NCBI GenBank assembly: GCA_903896745.1
Contig: CAITZA010000363.1
Location: 1 to 64,000, forward strand
DNA: 64,000 nt
Direction: 5' to 3'
DNA from: an uncultured Desulfomonile sp.
GTDB taxonomy: Bacteria; Desulfobacterota; Desulfomonilia; Desulfomonilales; Desulfomonilaceae
The position numbers and the translations under genes were made by a program. Of this stretch, positions 29,896 to 40,031 are shown in pieces. Below the pieces are notes generated by a model. It saw only the letters and a list, made by a program, of their open reading frames with translations. It did not search any database and was not told the origin of the DNA. Each line of letters begins with the position of its first letter. Position 1 is the first letter of the stretch.

Positions 29896-32178
29896 ATGAG
29901 CCAGAAAACAGGTGTGTACATTGACACGGGTTACGGTATTGGTGAGGCCCTGGACATAGACGCGCTTTCAAAAGTTGCCACCAAGGAGTTCAAGGCTGCG
30001 CTCTGCCGCGCCGATTCATACTGGACTTCTCCTGATAAGCTTGCCATCATTCGTAACGACATCGCAAACGAGGGGCTCACTGCTGTCCTTTTAGCCGGCC
30101 CGTCATCGCGCGTATTTCAGCAGGAATTGTCTTTTGAAGGTGTCATAACCGAGAGGGTCAATCTTCGGGAACATGTTGTTTGGTGTCATCCGGCCAATGA
30201 TGAAGACACCCAGATGCTTGCTGAAGATTATATGCGAATGTCTTTGACAAAAATCGGGAAATACGAGGACAGGCCTGCCTTCCTGGAACCGAAGGAAAAG
30301 GGCATTCTAGTGATCGGTGGTGGCTATACTGGACTTACTGCGGCGCTCGAAGCGGCTGACGCAGGGTATCAGGTATATCTGGTGGAAAAGGAATCCCAAC
30401 TAGGTGGATGGGCGACGAAGTTCTCTAAAGTTTTTACAGGGAAACCTCCCTACGACCAAATTGTAGATTCGCCGGTCAGCAAGAAAATTGAGGCTGTTCT
30501 CTCCCACAAGAACATCAAGGTTTTCCTGGGTAAGAGGGTATACAGCATTGGTGGCGCGCCTGGAATGTTCGATGTTGTGATCAGGCCTGATGGCGCGTGG
30601 AATGAAAACCTGGTCAAGACCCAGAATGAATGGTTAGCCGCCAAGAAGGCCAAGGAAGGTAAAGGCGAAGAACCCGAGGCCGCCAAGACATCTGAGGAAG
30701 CGGCCGTTCCTGCGGAAGTCTTCGTTGACGAGGTGGATTTCGAACACGAAGACGTTTCTGTTGGCGCAGTTGTCCTTGCAGCCGGCTGGCGACCCGAAGA
30801 ACCTTCCGGAATGGAACATTTGGGATACGGTAAGTATGCGGATGTTATCACCAGCCTCCAGCTAGAGGAGCTCGCTCTTAACGGAAAAATAAAGAGGCCC
30901 TCTGATGGCAGGGAAGTCAAGACTATCGCCTTTCTGGAATGCATTGGTGATGATGTTCAGCATCCATGGTTATACAGCTCTGCCGTAGGTTGCCTCGTGG
31001 CCCTAAAACAGGCTCACTACCTCAGAAAGTCTAACCCTGACGGACGCGCCTATATTTTCTATGATAACATGCGAGCCCCCGGGCAGTACGAGAAGTTTTA
31101 CAGGGCTATGCAGGACGATCCGGGAGTGTTCCTGTCAAAAGGTATTCCGGTTTCGGTTTCCAACGGTTCGTCTAGCCTCTCCCTTGAAGTTAAGGATACA
31201 CTGCTGGGTGAAAAGCTTAAAGTTTCCGTGGATCTGATAGTGCTCTCTACCGGCATGATTCCGGCCACGAAGGACGCCGCTATAGTCAACCTCAAGTACA
31301 GACAGGGCCCGTTCTTACCCGAAAATCCCAACGGTTTTAATGATTCTCACTTCATCTGTTTTCCGTATGAGACACAGAGGACCGGTATATATACCGCGGG
31401 ATGCGTCAGAGGCCCAATGGACTTTCTTTCCTGCGAGACCGATGCCACTGGGGCAGCGCTAAAGGCAATTCAGTGCGCAGAGCTTGTATCTCAGGGAAAG
31501 GCCGTTCATCCACGCGCCGGAGATGAATCATTTCCTCAGATATTTACTCAGAGATGCACCCAGTGCAAGCGTTGCACAGAAGAATGTCCCTTCGGCGCAT
31601 ACGATGAAAAACCGGACGGCACGCCCATGCCTAATCCCTCGCGTTGCCGACGGTGCGCTATCTGCATGGGGTCATGCCCTGAACGTATCATCTCGTTCCG
31701 GGATCACTCCGTAGATATGATTGGGTCGATGGTGAAGGCGATAGATGTGCCTGACGAGTACGCGGAGAAGCCTCGGGTAGTGTGTTTTATATGCGAAAAT
31801 GACGCTTTTCCGGCCATTGATATGGCAGGTATCAATCGACTACAATACAGTTCCTATATCAGATTCATCCCTTTACGATGTCTGGGCAACATTAATATGG
31901 TGTGGATTGCAGACTCCCTTTCAAAAGGAATTGACGGAATCATGCTTATTGGTTGCAAATACGGGGATGACTATCAATGCCACTTTGTGAAGGGTAGCGA
32001 ACTTGCCGAGTACAGAATGGGCAAGATTTCAGAAACCCTGCAGAGGTTGGTGCTTGAATCGGAACGTATTCGAGTTCACCAGCTAGCTATCGATGAATAT
32101 GATCAAATCCCCAAACTTGTTGATGATTTCATGGAGACTCTCTCCGGATTTGATCCTAACCCATACAAAGGCTTCTAA
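29896..32178 (+). CDS. qmoB: QmoB (HdrA-like plus MvhD-like domain)
   Basis: HdrA-like FAD motif 'ILVIGGGYTGLTAALEAADAGYQVYLVEKESQLGG', two ferredoxin motifs, MvhD-like C-terminus. Confidence 0.95.
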   Translation: MSQKTGVYIDTGYGIGEALDIDALSKVATKEFKAALCRADSYWTSPDKLAIIRNDIANEGLTAVLLAGPSSRVFQQELSFEGVITERVNLREHVVWCHPANDEDTQMLAEDYMRMSLTKIGKYEDRPAFLEPKEKGILVIGGGYTGLTAALEAADAGYQVYLVEKESQLGGWATKFSKVFTGKPPYDQIVDSPVSKKIEAVLSHKNIKVFLGKRVYSIGGAPGMFDVVIRPDGAWNENLVKTQNEWLAAKKAKEGKGEEPEAAKTSEEAAVPAEVFVDEVDFEHEDVSVGAVVLAAGWRPEEPSGMEHLGYGKYADVITSLQLEELALNGKIKRPSDGREVKTIAFLECIGDDVQHPWLYSSAVGCLVALKQAHYLRKSNPDGRAYIFYDNMRAPGQYEKFYRAMQDDPGVFLSKGIPVSVSNGSSSLSLEVKDTLLGEKLKVSVDLIVLSTGMIPATKDAAIVNLKYRQGPFLPENPNGFNDSHFICFPYETQRTGIYTAGCVRGPMDFLSCETDATGAALKAIQCAELVSQGKAVHPRAGDESFPQIFTQRCTQCKRCTEECPFGAYDEKPDGTPMPNPSRCRRCAICMGSCPERIISFRDHSVDMIGSMVKAIDVPDEYAEKPRVVCFICENDAFPAIDMAGINRLQYSSYIRFIPLRCLGNINMVWIADSLSKGIDGIMLIGCKYGDDYQCHFVKGSELAEYRMGKISETLQRLVLESERIRVHQLAIDEYDQIPKLVDDFMETLSGFDPNPYKGF

Positions 32179-32190
32179 GGAGGTTCACTC

Positions 32191-33402
32191 ATGGCGAAAG
32201 AATTTGTCGCTGAACCTGATCTTCAGTTCACAAAAGATTTAATAGCCGCCGGAGGTACCGACCTTAAGAAGTGCTATCAGTGCGCTACTTGTTCGGTCGC
32301 CTGTCGAATTGCGCCAGATAACAACCCGTATCCTCGCAAGGAAATGATTTGGGCTCAATGGGGTCTAAAAAACAAGCTCATTAATGACCCCGATATATGG
32401 CTGTGTCATCAGTGCAATGACTGTTCGACTCAATGCCCACGAGGGGCAAATCCCGGCGACACTCTCAAAGCCATCCGAAAAATGGTCGTTCAGGAGAATT
32501 CTCGTCCGGCTTTCCTGGGAAAACTCGTCGGTGAGAAGTCCATGTTTGTTCTGGCTACGGGTATTCCCGTAATACTCGTGGGCCTGTTACTTTATGTTAG
32601 CGGATGGAGCTTTCCAGAAGGCCCTGTAACCTATTCCGCCCATCACCTGCCACCCAAAAAGGACGGGTTCATTTTTACCCCCGCTCTCCAGGTTCTGTTT
32701 ACAGGAGCCCTGTTATTTGCAGTGATTTCCCTGTTTCTAAGCCTCAAGGCTTACTGGCAAAATTTGAATGACAACAATCCCGTTCCGGCGGGACGTCAGC
32801 AAAAGCCTTTTGTCCCTAGCCTTGTTGAGGCTCTCAGTGAAATTCTTCCACACTCGACTTTCAAGGATTGTGAAGCCAACAATATAAGGTACAGTTCTCA
32901 CCTATTGGCCTTTTGGGGCATGATAGGCCTGGCGGTCACTACCGGTATTGTCGCCTTCAATGTGGACATCCTTGGGATATTGCCTCCATCTTTGAATGGT
33001 CCGGGAACGGTGCCAATCAAGATACTGGGAAACGTCAGCGCAGTGGCGTTCATTATAGGGCTCGGCATAATGCTCATGCGAAGGCTGACCGCCCCAGATC
33101 AGACCGGAGGAAGTTCCTATTTTGACTGGTTTTTTATCTATACCATCCTGGGTACAGGTCTAACGGGATTGCTCACTGAGCTATTCAGATGGTCCGGAAT
33201 AATCGGAGGAACCTACGTCGTTTACACAATACACCTGATCTTTGTAATGACGCTCCTGCTCTATTTGCCATTCTCAAAGTTTGCTCACATCGGGTATAGG
33301 ACCGTTGCGATTGCCTGGTCCAAGTCGGTTGGGCGGAACCTAAAAACCACGGTAAGGCCGAACTATGTTCCTTCGGCTTCCGCAGAAACCGCCGCAGAGT
33401 AA
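32191..33402 (+). CDS. qmoC: QmoC (HdrC-like Fe-S domain plus cytochrome b membrane domain)
   Basis: 'CYQCATCSVACRIAPDNNPYPRKEMIWAQWG', 'CHQCNDCSTQCPRGANPGDTL', then TM helices. Confidence 0.95.
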   Translation: MAKEFVAEPDLQFTKDLIAAGGTDLKKCYQCATCSVACRIAPDNNPYPRKEMIWAQWGLKNKLINDPDIWLCHQCNDCSTQCPRGANPGDTLKAIRKMVVQENSRPAFLGKLVGEKSMFVLATGIPVILVGLLLYVSGWSFPEGPVTYSAHHLPPKKDGFIFTPALQVLFTGALLFAVISLFLSLKAYWQNLNDNNPVPAGRQQKPFVPSLVEALSEILPHSTFKDCEANNIRYSSHLLAFWGMIGLAVTTGIVAFNVDILGILPPSLNGPGTVPIKILGNVSAVAFIIGLGIMLMRRLTAPDQTGGSSYFDWFFIYTILGTGLTGLLTELFRWSGIIGGTYVVYTIHLIFVMTLLLYLPFSKFAHIGYRTVAIAWSKSVGRNLKTTVRPNYVPSASAETAAE

Positions 33403-33440
33403 ATTATGGGATATGTGTAAGTAATATAAGTGGTTATCAT

Positions 33441-33477
33441 GAAACTGGGGGCCCTTGAAATGGGCCTTCCCAGTTTC
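33441..33477. terminator. Strong hairpin downstream of qmoC, possible bidirectional terminator without a long T-tract
   Basis: GAAACTGGG-GGCCC-ttgaaat-GGGCC-tt-CCCAGTTTC. Confidence 0.55.
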
Positions 33478-33531
33478 CGGTCTGTCTATTGCGAGTAATT
33501 ACATGAAAGTGACAATTCATTCGGAGGCGGT

Positions 33532-33765
33532 TCAGCAGGATATCCTTTGCTCAAACTTGTCCCAAAGCAACCCTGCAACTTCATCGCCACATTCACCAAC
33601 TCCTGGATCGTATTGTTTAAGATACATGCTAAGGTCGCTAGTCCATCCTGATCTGTCACAATCCATATAACGCCTCAGAAAGTTACCATAAAGACCTTCA
33701 ATCATGTATGGTGTGATCCTCTCTAACTCACGAACCACGCAAAGCGCCTTGTCATTGGTTATCAT
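33532..33765 (-). CDS. Small hypothetical protein (77 aa)
   Basis: ATG preceded by good SD (GGAGGATAATTTTATG) on the minus strand; no recognisable domain. Confidence 0.55.
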   Translation of the reverse strand: MITNDKALCVVRELERITPYMIEGLYGNFLRRYMDCDRSGWTSDLSMYLKQYDPGVGECGDEVAGLLWDKFEQRISC

Positions 33766-33844
33766 AAAATTATCCTCCGTCCTCAGATAATTTTTTGGCT
33801 GTTAAGTCCTCTTCTTATTTAGTAACTGAAACCCGAGAAGACAA

Positions 33845-33983
33845 TATGTTTCAGAACTTTTTTGAAACTCTCAATACATCTGCCGATCGCGTCACAGATA
33901 AATTTAAATTTTACGAGGGATACCGAAACATGATATTTTATGAGGCTTACAACACACTTGAGGAAGAAAGGATACTTCATTGA
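33845..33983 (+). CDS. Possible 45-aa small protein overlapping the purB start
   Basis: 'MFQNFFETLNTSADRVTDKFKFYEGYRNMIFYEAYNTLEEERILH'; stop overlaps the purB TTG start (TTGA). Confidence 0.3.
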
Positions 33984-35284
33984 TAAAGCGCTATTCCAGA
34001 CAACAGATGGGAAAGATATGGGAACCGGCGAACAGGTATCAGAAGTGGCTGGATATTGAATTGGCCGTTTGTGAGGCATGGACGGATAGAGGAATTATTC
34101 CCAGCGAAAGCATGGAAAGGATACGATCAAAAGCCGGATTCGATGTTGACAGGATAGATGAAATTGAAAAAATCACACGTCACGATGTGATTGCATTCAC
34201 TACAAGCGTGGCAGAATTCGTTGGCGAAGATTCACGTTTCATTCATCGCGGGTTAACCTCCTATGATGTTGTGGACACGGCTTTGTCCCTACTCTTGCGA
34301 GAGGCTGGAAATCTCATAAGAGATGGCATCGTAGAGCTTTTGGATGCGCTTAAGGATCGCGCGATCGAGCACAAGGACACCTCCATGGTTGGCAGGTCGC
34401 ACGGTATTCACGCCGAACCCATTACCTTTGGTTTGAAGTTAGCCCTTTTCCATTGCGAGATGGCCCGAAACCTTAAGAGATGGGATGCGGCAATAGATAC
34501 AATATCTGTCGGCAAAATATCAGGCGCTGTGGGGACGTTTGCGCACCTGGATCCAGAAATGGAGGAGGACATTCTGTCTCGTCTGGGGTTGAGGCCGTGC
34601 GAAGTATCAAATCAGATCATTCAGCGCGACAGGCATGCTGAATATTTTACATCCCTGGCGGTCATTGCAACCAGCATTGAAAAAATAGCCCTGGAAATCC
34701 GGGGTCTCCAAAGAACAGAAGTCAGCGAGGTGGAGGAATATTTTCATAAGGGTCAGAAAGGATCCTCTGCCATGCCTCACAAGCGAAATCCGGTTCTAAC
34801 AGAGAATCTGTGTGGGCTCGCCAGAGTAATCAGGGGTAACGCAATGGCTGCACTGGAGAATGTTCCGCTCTGGCACGAAAGGGATATATCTCATTCTTCC
34901 GTTGAAAGAATCATTGCGCCTGATTCCACGATCCTGGCAGATTTCATGTTGGACCGGTTGACTTTTGTGATCAAGAACATGCGAGTTTTCGACGATCAGA
35001 TGCTGAAGAATCTGGAAAGCGGTAAGGGGCTCATCTTTTCTGAATCCATTCTCATCAAGCTTGTAGACCGCGGACTCACGAGAGAAGCGGCTTACGCCAT
35101 CGTTCAGAGGAATGCCATGACCGCATGGGAACAGGGCCTGGAATTCAAGGACGTGTTGCTATCAGACCAGGAACTCCTGCGCTACCTCACCAAAGAGGAG
35201 ATAGAAGGATCATTTGATCTCAGGCATGCTCTAAGATGGACTGAAAGGATTTTCCAAAGAGTGTTTGAACATGATTCGAAGTGA
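33980..35284 (+). CDS. purB: Adenylosuccinate lyase
   Basis: 'KGSSAMPHKRNPVLTENLCGLARV' fumarase/lyase signature; 'RHDVIAFTTSVAEFVG'. Confidence 0.96.
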   Translation: MIKRYSRQQMGKIWEPANRYQKWLDIELAVCEAWTDRGIIPSESMERIRSKAGFDVDRIDEIEKITRHDVIAFTTSVAEFVGEDSRFIHRGLTSYDVVDTALSLLLREAGNLIRDGIVELLDALKDRAIEHKDTSMVGRSHGIHAEPITFGLKLALFHCEMARNLKRWDAAIDTISVGKISGAVGTFAHLDPEMEEDILSRLGLRPCEVSNQIIQRDRHAEYFTSLAVIATSIEKIALEIRGLQRTEVSEVEEYFHKGQKGSSAMPHKRNPVLTENLCGLARVIRGNAMAALENVPLWHERDISHSSVERIIAPDSTILADFMLDRLTFVIKNMRVFDDQMLKNLESGKGLIFSESILIKLVDRGLTREAAYAIVQRNAMTAWEQGLEFKDVLLSDQELLRYLTKEEIEGSFDLRHALRWTERIFQRVFEHDSK

Positions 35285-35862
35285 TCATGTAAGGTCCTGA
35301 AATCAGAACGATAAACGGCTCCTTGATTCAGCGGCCAACCTGATTTCCGTAAAGGATCTAAGAAATTCTTTTCGAAACTACTTTTGGCCGCTACGGCGTA
35401 GCTTGTAAAAAACTAGCGCTTTCGGGTTAATGCGCCTGATTGGGATGCTTTCGGTAATTCAACCATAAAAAATCGTAAAATAATACCATGATAAAAATAT
35501 TTATTAACAACAGGATTAAATCATGCTATGAAGTGTTCGCCGTTATGGGGTATTATTGAATGGTTAATACGGCATGTTATATAAAATAGCACTAACCTGA
35601 ATTGATAATGCCCGTAATACTCCATAATGTTATAGAAATATACGCTCTAAAGTTCTTCAGGCTGGAACAAAACCCTAGACAGGTTTTCAAACAATAATGA
35701 GACTATTTTGTATTGGCCCATGACGACTGAATGCCCGAAGTTAAGTGTCTCAAATCTTGGGTAGTATCTCCGGGACTAACAGCGGTTAACGAACATTTGT
35801 CATGAGGATACCTTTTTGAAACACGTTTCACGCCACCTCATCACAACCAGGAGAATACGATA

Positions 35863-36984
35863 ATGAAAGTCGGAGAAATTTGGTCATTCATAGCTGAGAA
35901 GTTCAAGCGCTCTGACAGTTCTTTAAGAAGTAGCATCCAGTACAGGGAAGCGCCTCCGATTCCATCGCATAAGGCTAGAACCCCGAGGGGCTACTCAATA
36001 GTAGTCATTGGTCGATCGGGGACCTCAAAACAATTCGATGTATCGATAGCATCCGGAAGAATGGCGATCGGAGTTGCTCTTATAACATTGGCATTTTCCT
36101 TCATAGGATTATTTAGTGGGGTCAAGTTTCTTTTTTGGGGAACCCCCAAGGCGACCCATGACGCTGCAATCGAAGAGAGGCTCACTGCATTACAGGATGA
36201 GCTTAGGACTAAAGAAGTGGCGTTGGCGGTACATGAAAGCCGTCTAAGGGAACAAAACGGGTTAGGCGCTGAGACTAAAGCCCTGGTAGATTTAGGGCAA
36301 GCCTCAGGCGCGTCTGATTTACGAGGCGCTGTTCAAGGGTCTATCAATGCGTCGATAGCGTCAGTAGCCCCTTATGAAAGATCCGAGACCGCGTCTGATA
36401 CGTCTTTACTCGAAGCGGATGCGAAGACCGACTCCAAGGCATTGAAGGGACCGTTAAAGTCTGATGCGGCGGCCAAAAATGCCAAAACCGCCCCCGATAG
36501 GGTTCAGGGTCAGAAGTTTCCCCATGACCCCAATCCGATTGTAAACTTCAATACTCAGGATGTTGCCATCGCTACAGAATCCGCCGGATCAGGAACACTC
36601 AGCTTCAGGCTTGTGAAGGACCATCCCAATGTCCTCTTTTCCGGATACCTGTTTGTGTTTGTTGAGATGGAGGACAAACGCGGAGAAAACAAGATTTATG
36701 TTTATCCGGATAAAGCCAGACTAAGTGAAGGCGACTTGCCGTCAGATTTCAAGGAGGGCGAAAGTATTTCCTTCAAATACAATTCACGCGTAGAACTCCC
36801 ATTCGGAGATATCAGAACAGGCGCATCGCTAGCTCGCGTATCCATACTGCTATACGGTGACAATGGGAAGATAGTCTTCCAGAGGGGATTTGAAAAGAAA
36901 GAGCTAAACGTTGTATCCGCCAACGCCAACAAACCCGATTCAACAAGACAAAAAACGGCTCTGGACAAAAGGAGACCGCTCTAA
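35863..36984 (+). CDS. Hypothetical single-pass membrane protein
   Basis: TM segment 'MAIGVALITLAFSFIGLFSGVKFLFW', coiled/linker region, folded C-terminal domain; preceded by AACCAGGAG. Confidence 0.65.
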   Translation: MKVGEIWSFIAEKFKRSDSSLRSSIQYREAPPIPSHKARTPRGYSIVVIGRSGTSKQFDVSIASGRMAIGVALITLAFSFIGLFSGVKFLFWGTPKATHDAAIEERLTALQDELRTKEVALAVHESRLREQNGLGAETKALVDLGQASGASDLRGAVQGSINASIASVAPYERSETASDTSLLEADAKTDSKALKGPLKSDAAAKNAKTAPDRVQGQKFPHDPNPIVNFNTQDVAIATESAGSGTLSFRLVKDHPNVLFSGYLFVFVEMEDKRGENKIYVYPDKARLSEGDLPSDFKEGESISFKYNSRVELPFGDIRTGASLARVSILLYGDNGKIVFQRGFEKKELNVVSANANKPDSTRQKTALDKRRPL

Positions 36985-37074
36985 TAAGGGAGACAGATTA
37001 CTAGCCAAATAAAAAACAGCCCACAAGCGCAATTTCTGCGGTAGTGGACTGTCGCACATCAAAGAAAATATGAT

Positions 37075-37431
37075 TTAGCTGATTCGCGATATCTTGTTGG
37101 CGCCATCCACGAATACATTTCTCGAGTGATGATTGCGGCATTCAGCATCATCCATGTGAACGTAAGAACATATTATTACGAGATCCTTGACTGAAACCTT
37201 CCGAGCGGCCGCCCCGTTGAGGCAGATCACACCGGACCCAGAGGGTCCATTGATGACATACGTAGTAAATCGTTCCCCATTCGATACATTGTAGATGTGA
37301 ACCTGTTCATATTCTATCAGATCTGCTTCCCTCATCAGGTCAGTGTCAATAGTCACGCTACCTTCATAGTCTACACAGGCGCCGGTAACCGTCGCCCGAT
37401 GAATTTTTGATTTGAGCATCACGCGTTGCAT
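37075..37431 (-). CDS. panD: Aspartate 1-decarboxylase
   Basis: 'MLKSKIHRATVTGACVDYEGSVTID' with the Gly-Ser-type cleavage site 'YEGSV', 'ERFTTYVINGPSGSGVICLNGAAAR'. Confidence 0.95.
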   Translation of the reverse strand: MQRVMLKSKIHRATVTGACVDYEGSVTIDTDLMREADLIEYEQVHIYNVSNGERFTTYVINGPSGSGVICLNGAAARKVSVKDLVIICSYVHMDDAECRNHHSRNVFVDGANKISRIS

Positions 37432-37526
37432 TTCTGAACTCCGTAAACATCAATAACAGTGAAATAGGACTCATCGCAAACCGCTCAGCTAACGGTCAGC
37501 GGTTTACGGAAAAAGTAAGGCGTCTG

Positions 37527-38369
37527 TCAACCGAGAATCATGTTATCTATTAGCCGCGTTTTTCCGATACGCACTGCAAGCGCAACCAGAGAAGCGCTAT
37601 CAGACTGGTCAACATCAGACAATGTATGGGAATCAACAATTCTAGCGTAATCGATTCTAGCGTCAGGCTCTCTGGAAATTCTGTCAACAACAGCATCCAG
37701 GATAATACGGGAAGAGGTCTCCCCCGAATGAAACATAGTTTTGGCAAAAAGCAGCGATTGATTCAGTGCAACCGCCTGTTTCCGTTCAGAAACGTCCAGG
37801 TATGAATTTCTGGAACTCATCGCCAGACCGTCCGCTTCCCTGACGGTAGGGCAACCAATGACGCTTACGTCAACATTGAGATCACTAACCATCCTTCTAA
37901 TAACCTGTAACTGTTGAAAATCCTTTTGCCCGAAGTATGCTCTGGTTGGCCTGACGATGTTGAACAGTTTGAGAACGACTGTAGCTACGCCCTTGAAATG
38001 CCCCGGTCGGGAGGAACCGCACAATGGGAGTGAAACGGTTTCCACGATGACATAGGTCTGATAACCTGGCCCATACAATTGACCGGACTCGGGTAAAAAT
38101 AGCGCGTCAACCCCGGCTGTTTGCAATTTGTGCCGATCCCCCTCCATGTCTCGGGGATAAAGCTCCAGATCTTCGTTCGGACCAAACTGGGTGGGATTTA
38201 CAAAAATGCTGGCAACTACGACATCGTTTTCCGATCGAGCCCTTTGCACAAGGCTCATGTGACCATCGTGCAGGTATCCCATGGTGGGAACGAAGCCAAT
38301 CGCAAGGTTTTGGCTGCGGGCCTCATTAGCCAGCGACTTCATTTCAGGAATGCCGGATATCGTAATCAC
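37527..38369 (-). CDS. panC: Pantothenate synthetase
   Basis: 'GFVPTMGYLHDGHMSLVQRAR', 'SIFVNPTQFGPNEDLELYPRD', 'YFGQKDFQQLQVIRRMV'; GTG start at 38369. Confidence 0.96.
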   Translation of the reverse strand: MITISGIPEMKSLANEARSQNLAIGFVPTMGYLHDGHMSLVQRARSENDVVVASIFVNPTQFGPNEDLELYPRDMEGDRHKLQTAGVDALFLPESGQLYGPGYQTYVIVETVSLPLCGSSRPGHFKGVATVVLKLFNIVRPTRAYFGQKDFQQLQVIRRMVSDLNVDVSVIGCPTVREADGLAMSSRNSYLDVSERKQAVALNQSLLFAKTMFHSGETSSRIILDAVVDRISREPDARIDYARIVDSHTLSDVDQSDSASLVALAVRIGKTRLIDNMILG

Positions 38370-38386
38370 TACACTGTCCAGAAACT

Positions 38387-38513
38387 AAAAAAGCCTTCCG
38401 AAAGGAAGGCTGTGTATAGTTGCATATCTCTACCTTCCGTCCCGGTCCAGATGGATCCAAGCGGCATGATTGTAAATAAATCGTCAAAAGGGTTCCGTAA
38501 GTTACAGACCCTA
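38387..38513 (-). promoter_or_regulatory. Structured panC leader with intrinsic terminator (38387-38411) and potential antiterminator pairing; candidate 'pan' RNA motif
   Basis: Minus strand AGCCTTCC-tttc-GGAAGGCTTTTTT ends about 18 nt before panC; upstream hairpins GGGUcUGUAacuUACGgaACCC and GGaUCCaucuGGACC; an upstream GGAAGG can pair with the terminator CCTTCC. Confidence 0.6.
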
Positions 38514-38519
38514 CCTGAT

Positions 38520-38547
38520 AGTATATCCGCGTATAGTATGAGGTCAA
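38520..38547 (-). promoter_or_regulatory. Sigma70-type promoter for panC
   Basis: Minus strand TTGACC-N16-TATACT. Confidence 0.65.
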
Positions 38548-38885
38548 TGAAATTTCCTGTCAGGCTACATTTTTTCCAAATTGGTTCTGTCGATATCTTC
38601 TGATGATTACACCAACAATTAACCATTTTTAGTAACAGGCGCCTCCCTGAAATTGAACCGAATCTTGCGCGCAATTAACAGTTTGAAAGCCGAAAAATAT
38701 CATGGCCTGGTATCGAGGAATTCGCTTTGATCCCGTTGAGCATGGCAAAATCCGCTCGGGTAGGTCTGGAAGCGATTGCCAAAGAGTGGCTATTGAATTC
38801 TTGACCTCATCCTGTCATTGTGGCAAATGCATGAATAAACCACTACGAGTGTGCTTTCAGGAACATGCAGAATTGCGAGTAAACG

Positions 38886-40031
38886 ATGAAATCAATTGTT
38901 AGCGTGAGAAGATGCCAGGATTACAGGCATGAAATACTCAGGCCGCAAATAGAAAAGCTTTTTACAGACTCTTATGAAAACGGGATTTGCGCAAAGCGCG
39001 GAGACAGCGTGCTGTTAAAGCCGAACCTGTTGAGACCGGCCAGCCCTGACAAAGCTATCGTTACACATCCGATGTTTGTAGAAATTGTTGCCGAGATTTT
39101 GAGTGACTGTGGCGCCAGGCTTTCAATCGGAGACAGCCCTCCATTGGGAAATCTACAGCGAGCGCTCGCCAGGAGTGGATATGAGCCTTTCCTGAAGAGG
39201 TTGAGCATTAAATCGATGCCTTTCTTGCAAAAGAAGACGGTCGAGTTTGGGGAAGACCGCATCTATAAAAAAATAGACCTGGCTCAGGAAGTGTTTGATT
39301 TCGACAAGGTGATTAACCTGGCAAAATTAAAGACACATTGCCAGATGACCCTTACCCTCGCGGTAAAAAACCTCTTTGGAGTCGTGATCGGAACCGATAA
39401 GGCCTCATGGCATCTGAGAGCTGGAAGGATGACGGATAACTTCGCCCATGTGTTGCTACAGATTTATGAAACCGTACAGCCGGAATTGTCCATGATAGAT
39501 GGGATCCTGTCAATGCAAGGCAATGGTCCGAATAGCGGGGAACCGCGCCATGTTGGAATTATATGCGCTTCGCGAGATGCAGTCGCGTTGGATTCCGTAG
39601 TCTCATATCTCGTTGGGTTTCCGGTTGACAGCGTTAGAACCACGGTTATAGGGGAGGAACTGGGACTGGGTGTCGCATCTTCTGACAGAATTGCAGTAGT
39701 GGGCGACACTACTGAAGGATTCCCTCTGGTAGACTTTAAGGCCCCGAAATCAATGTCCATGGCGTGGAACCTCTCTTACTGGAATCCGATCAGACGCTTC
39801 ATGGAAAATCATGTCATCACAAAACCTGAAATTGATTCGGTGGTATGTCAGAACTGTGGAATCTGTATGCGGCATTGTCCGCCACAGGCCATATCGGAAA
39901 TCAATGGAAAAATGTTCATAAACCGGAAGAAATGTATCTCATGTTTTTGCTGTCATGAACTTTGTGGGTCTGACGCAATAAACATTAGACAACCCTACCT
40001 GGGCAGGCTGCTGTCATCTTTCAGCAAGTAG
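38886..40031 (+). CDS. DUF362-domain protein with C-terminal 2x[4Fe-4S] ferredoxin module
   Basis: 'VLLKPNLLRPASPDKAIVTHP', 'INLAKLKTHCQMTLTLAVKNLFG', 'CQNCGICMRHCPPQAI', 'CISCFCCHELCGSDAI'. Confidence 0.9.
   Translation: MKSIVSVRRCQDYRHEILRPQIEKLFTDSYENGICAKRGDSVLLKPNLLRPASPDKAIVTHPMFVEIVAEILSDCGARLSIGDSPPLGNLQRALARSGYEPFLKRLSIKSMPFLQKKTVEFGEDRIYKKIDLAQEVFDFDKVINLAKLKTHCQMTLTLAVKNLFGVVIGTDKASWHLRAGRMTDNFAHVLLQIYETVQPELSMIDGILSMQGNGPNSGEPRHVGIICASRDAVALDSVVSYLVGFPVDSVRTTVIGEELGLGVASSDRIAVVGDTTEGFPLVDFKAPKSMSMAWNLSYWNPIRRFMENHVITKPEIDSVVCQNCGICMRHCPPQAISEINGKMFINRKKCISCFCCHELCGSDAINIRQPYLGRLLSSFSK

Noticed and set aside
30450-30944. 164-aa ORF antisense to qmoB
   Set aside because: Ser/Thr/Pro-rich shadow ORF opposite a well-supported coding sequence.
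38387-38513. panC leader as SRP RNA, RNase P or 6S RNA
   Set aside because: The GGACGGAAGG segment superficially resembles the SRP tetraloop region, but the conserved GGUCAGGUCCGGAAGGAAGCAGCC core and RNase P signatures are absent.
38121-38603. 160-aa plus ORF antisense to panC and its leader
   Set aside because: Antisense to a well-supported gene and to the promoter/terminator leader; typical shadow ORF.
38702-38902. 66-aa ORF before the DUF362 gene
   Set aside because: Overlaps the next gene's start, no SD or homology signal.
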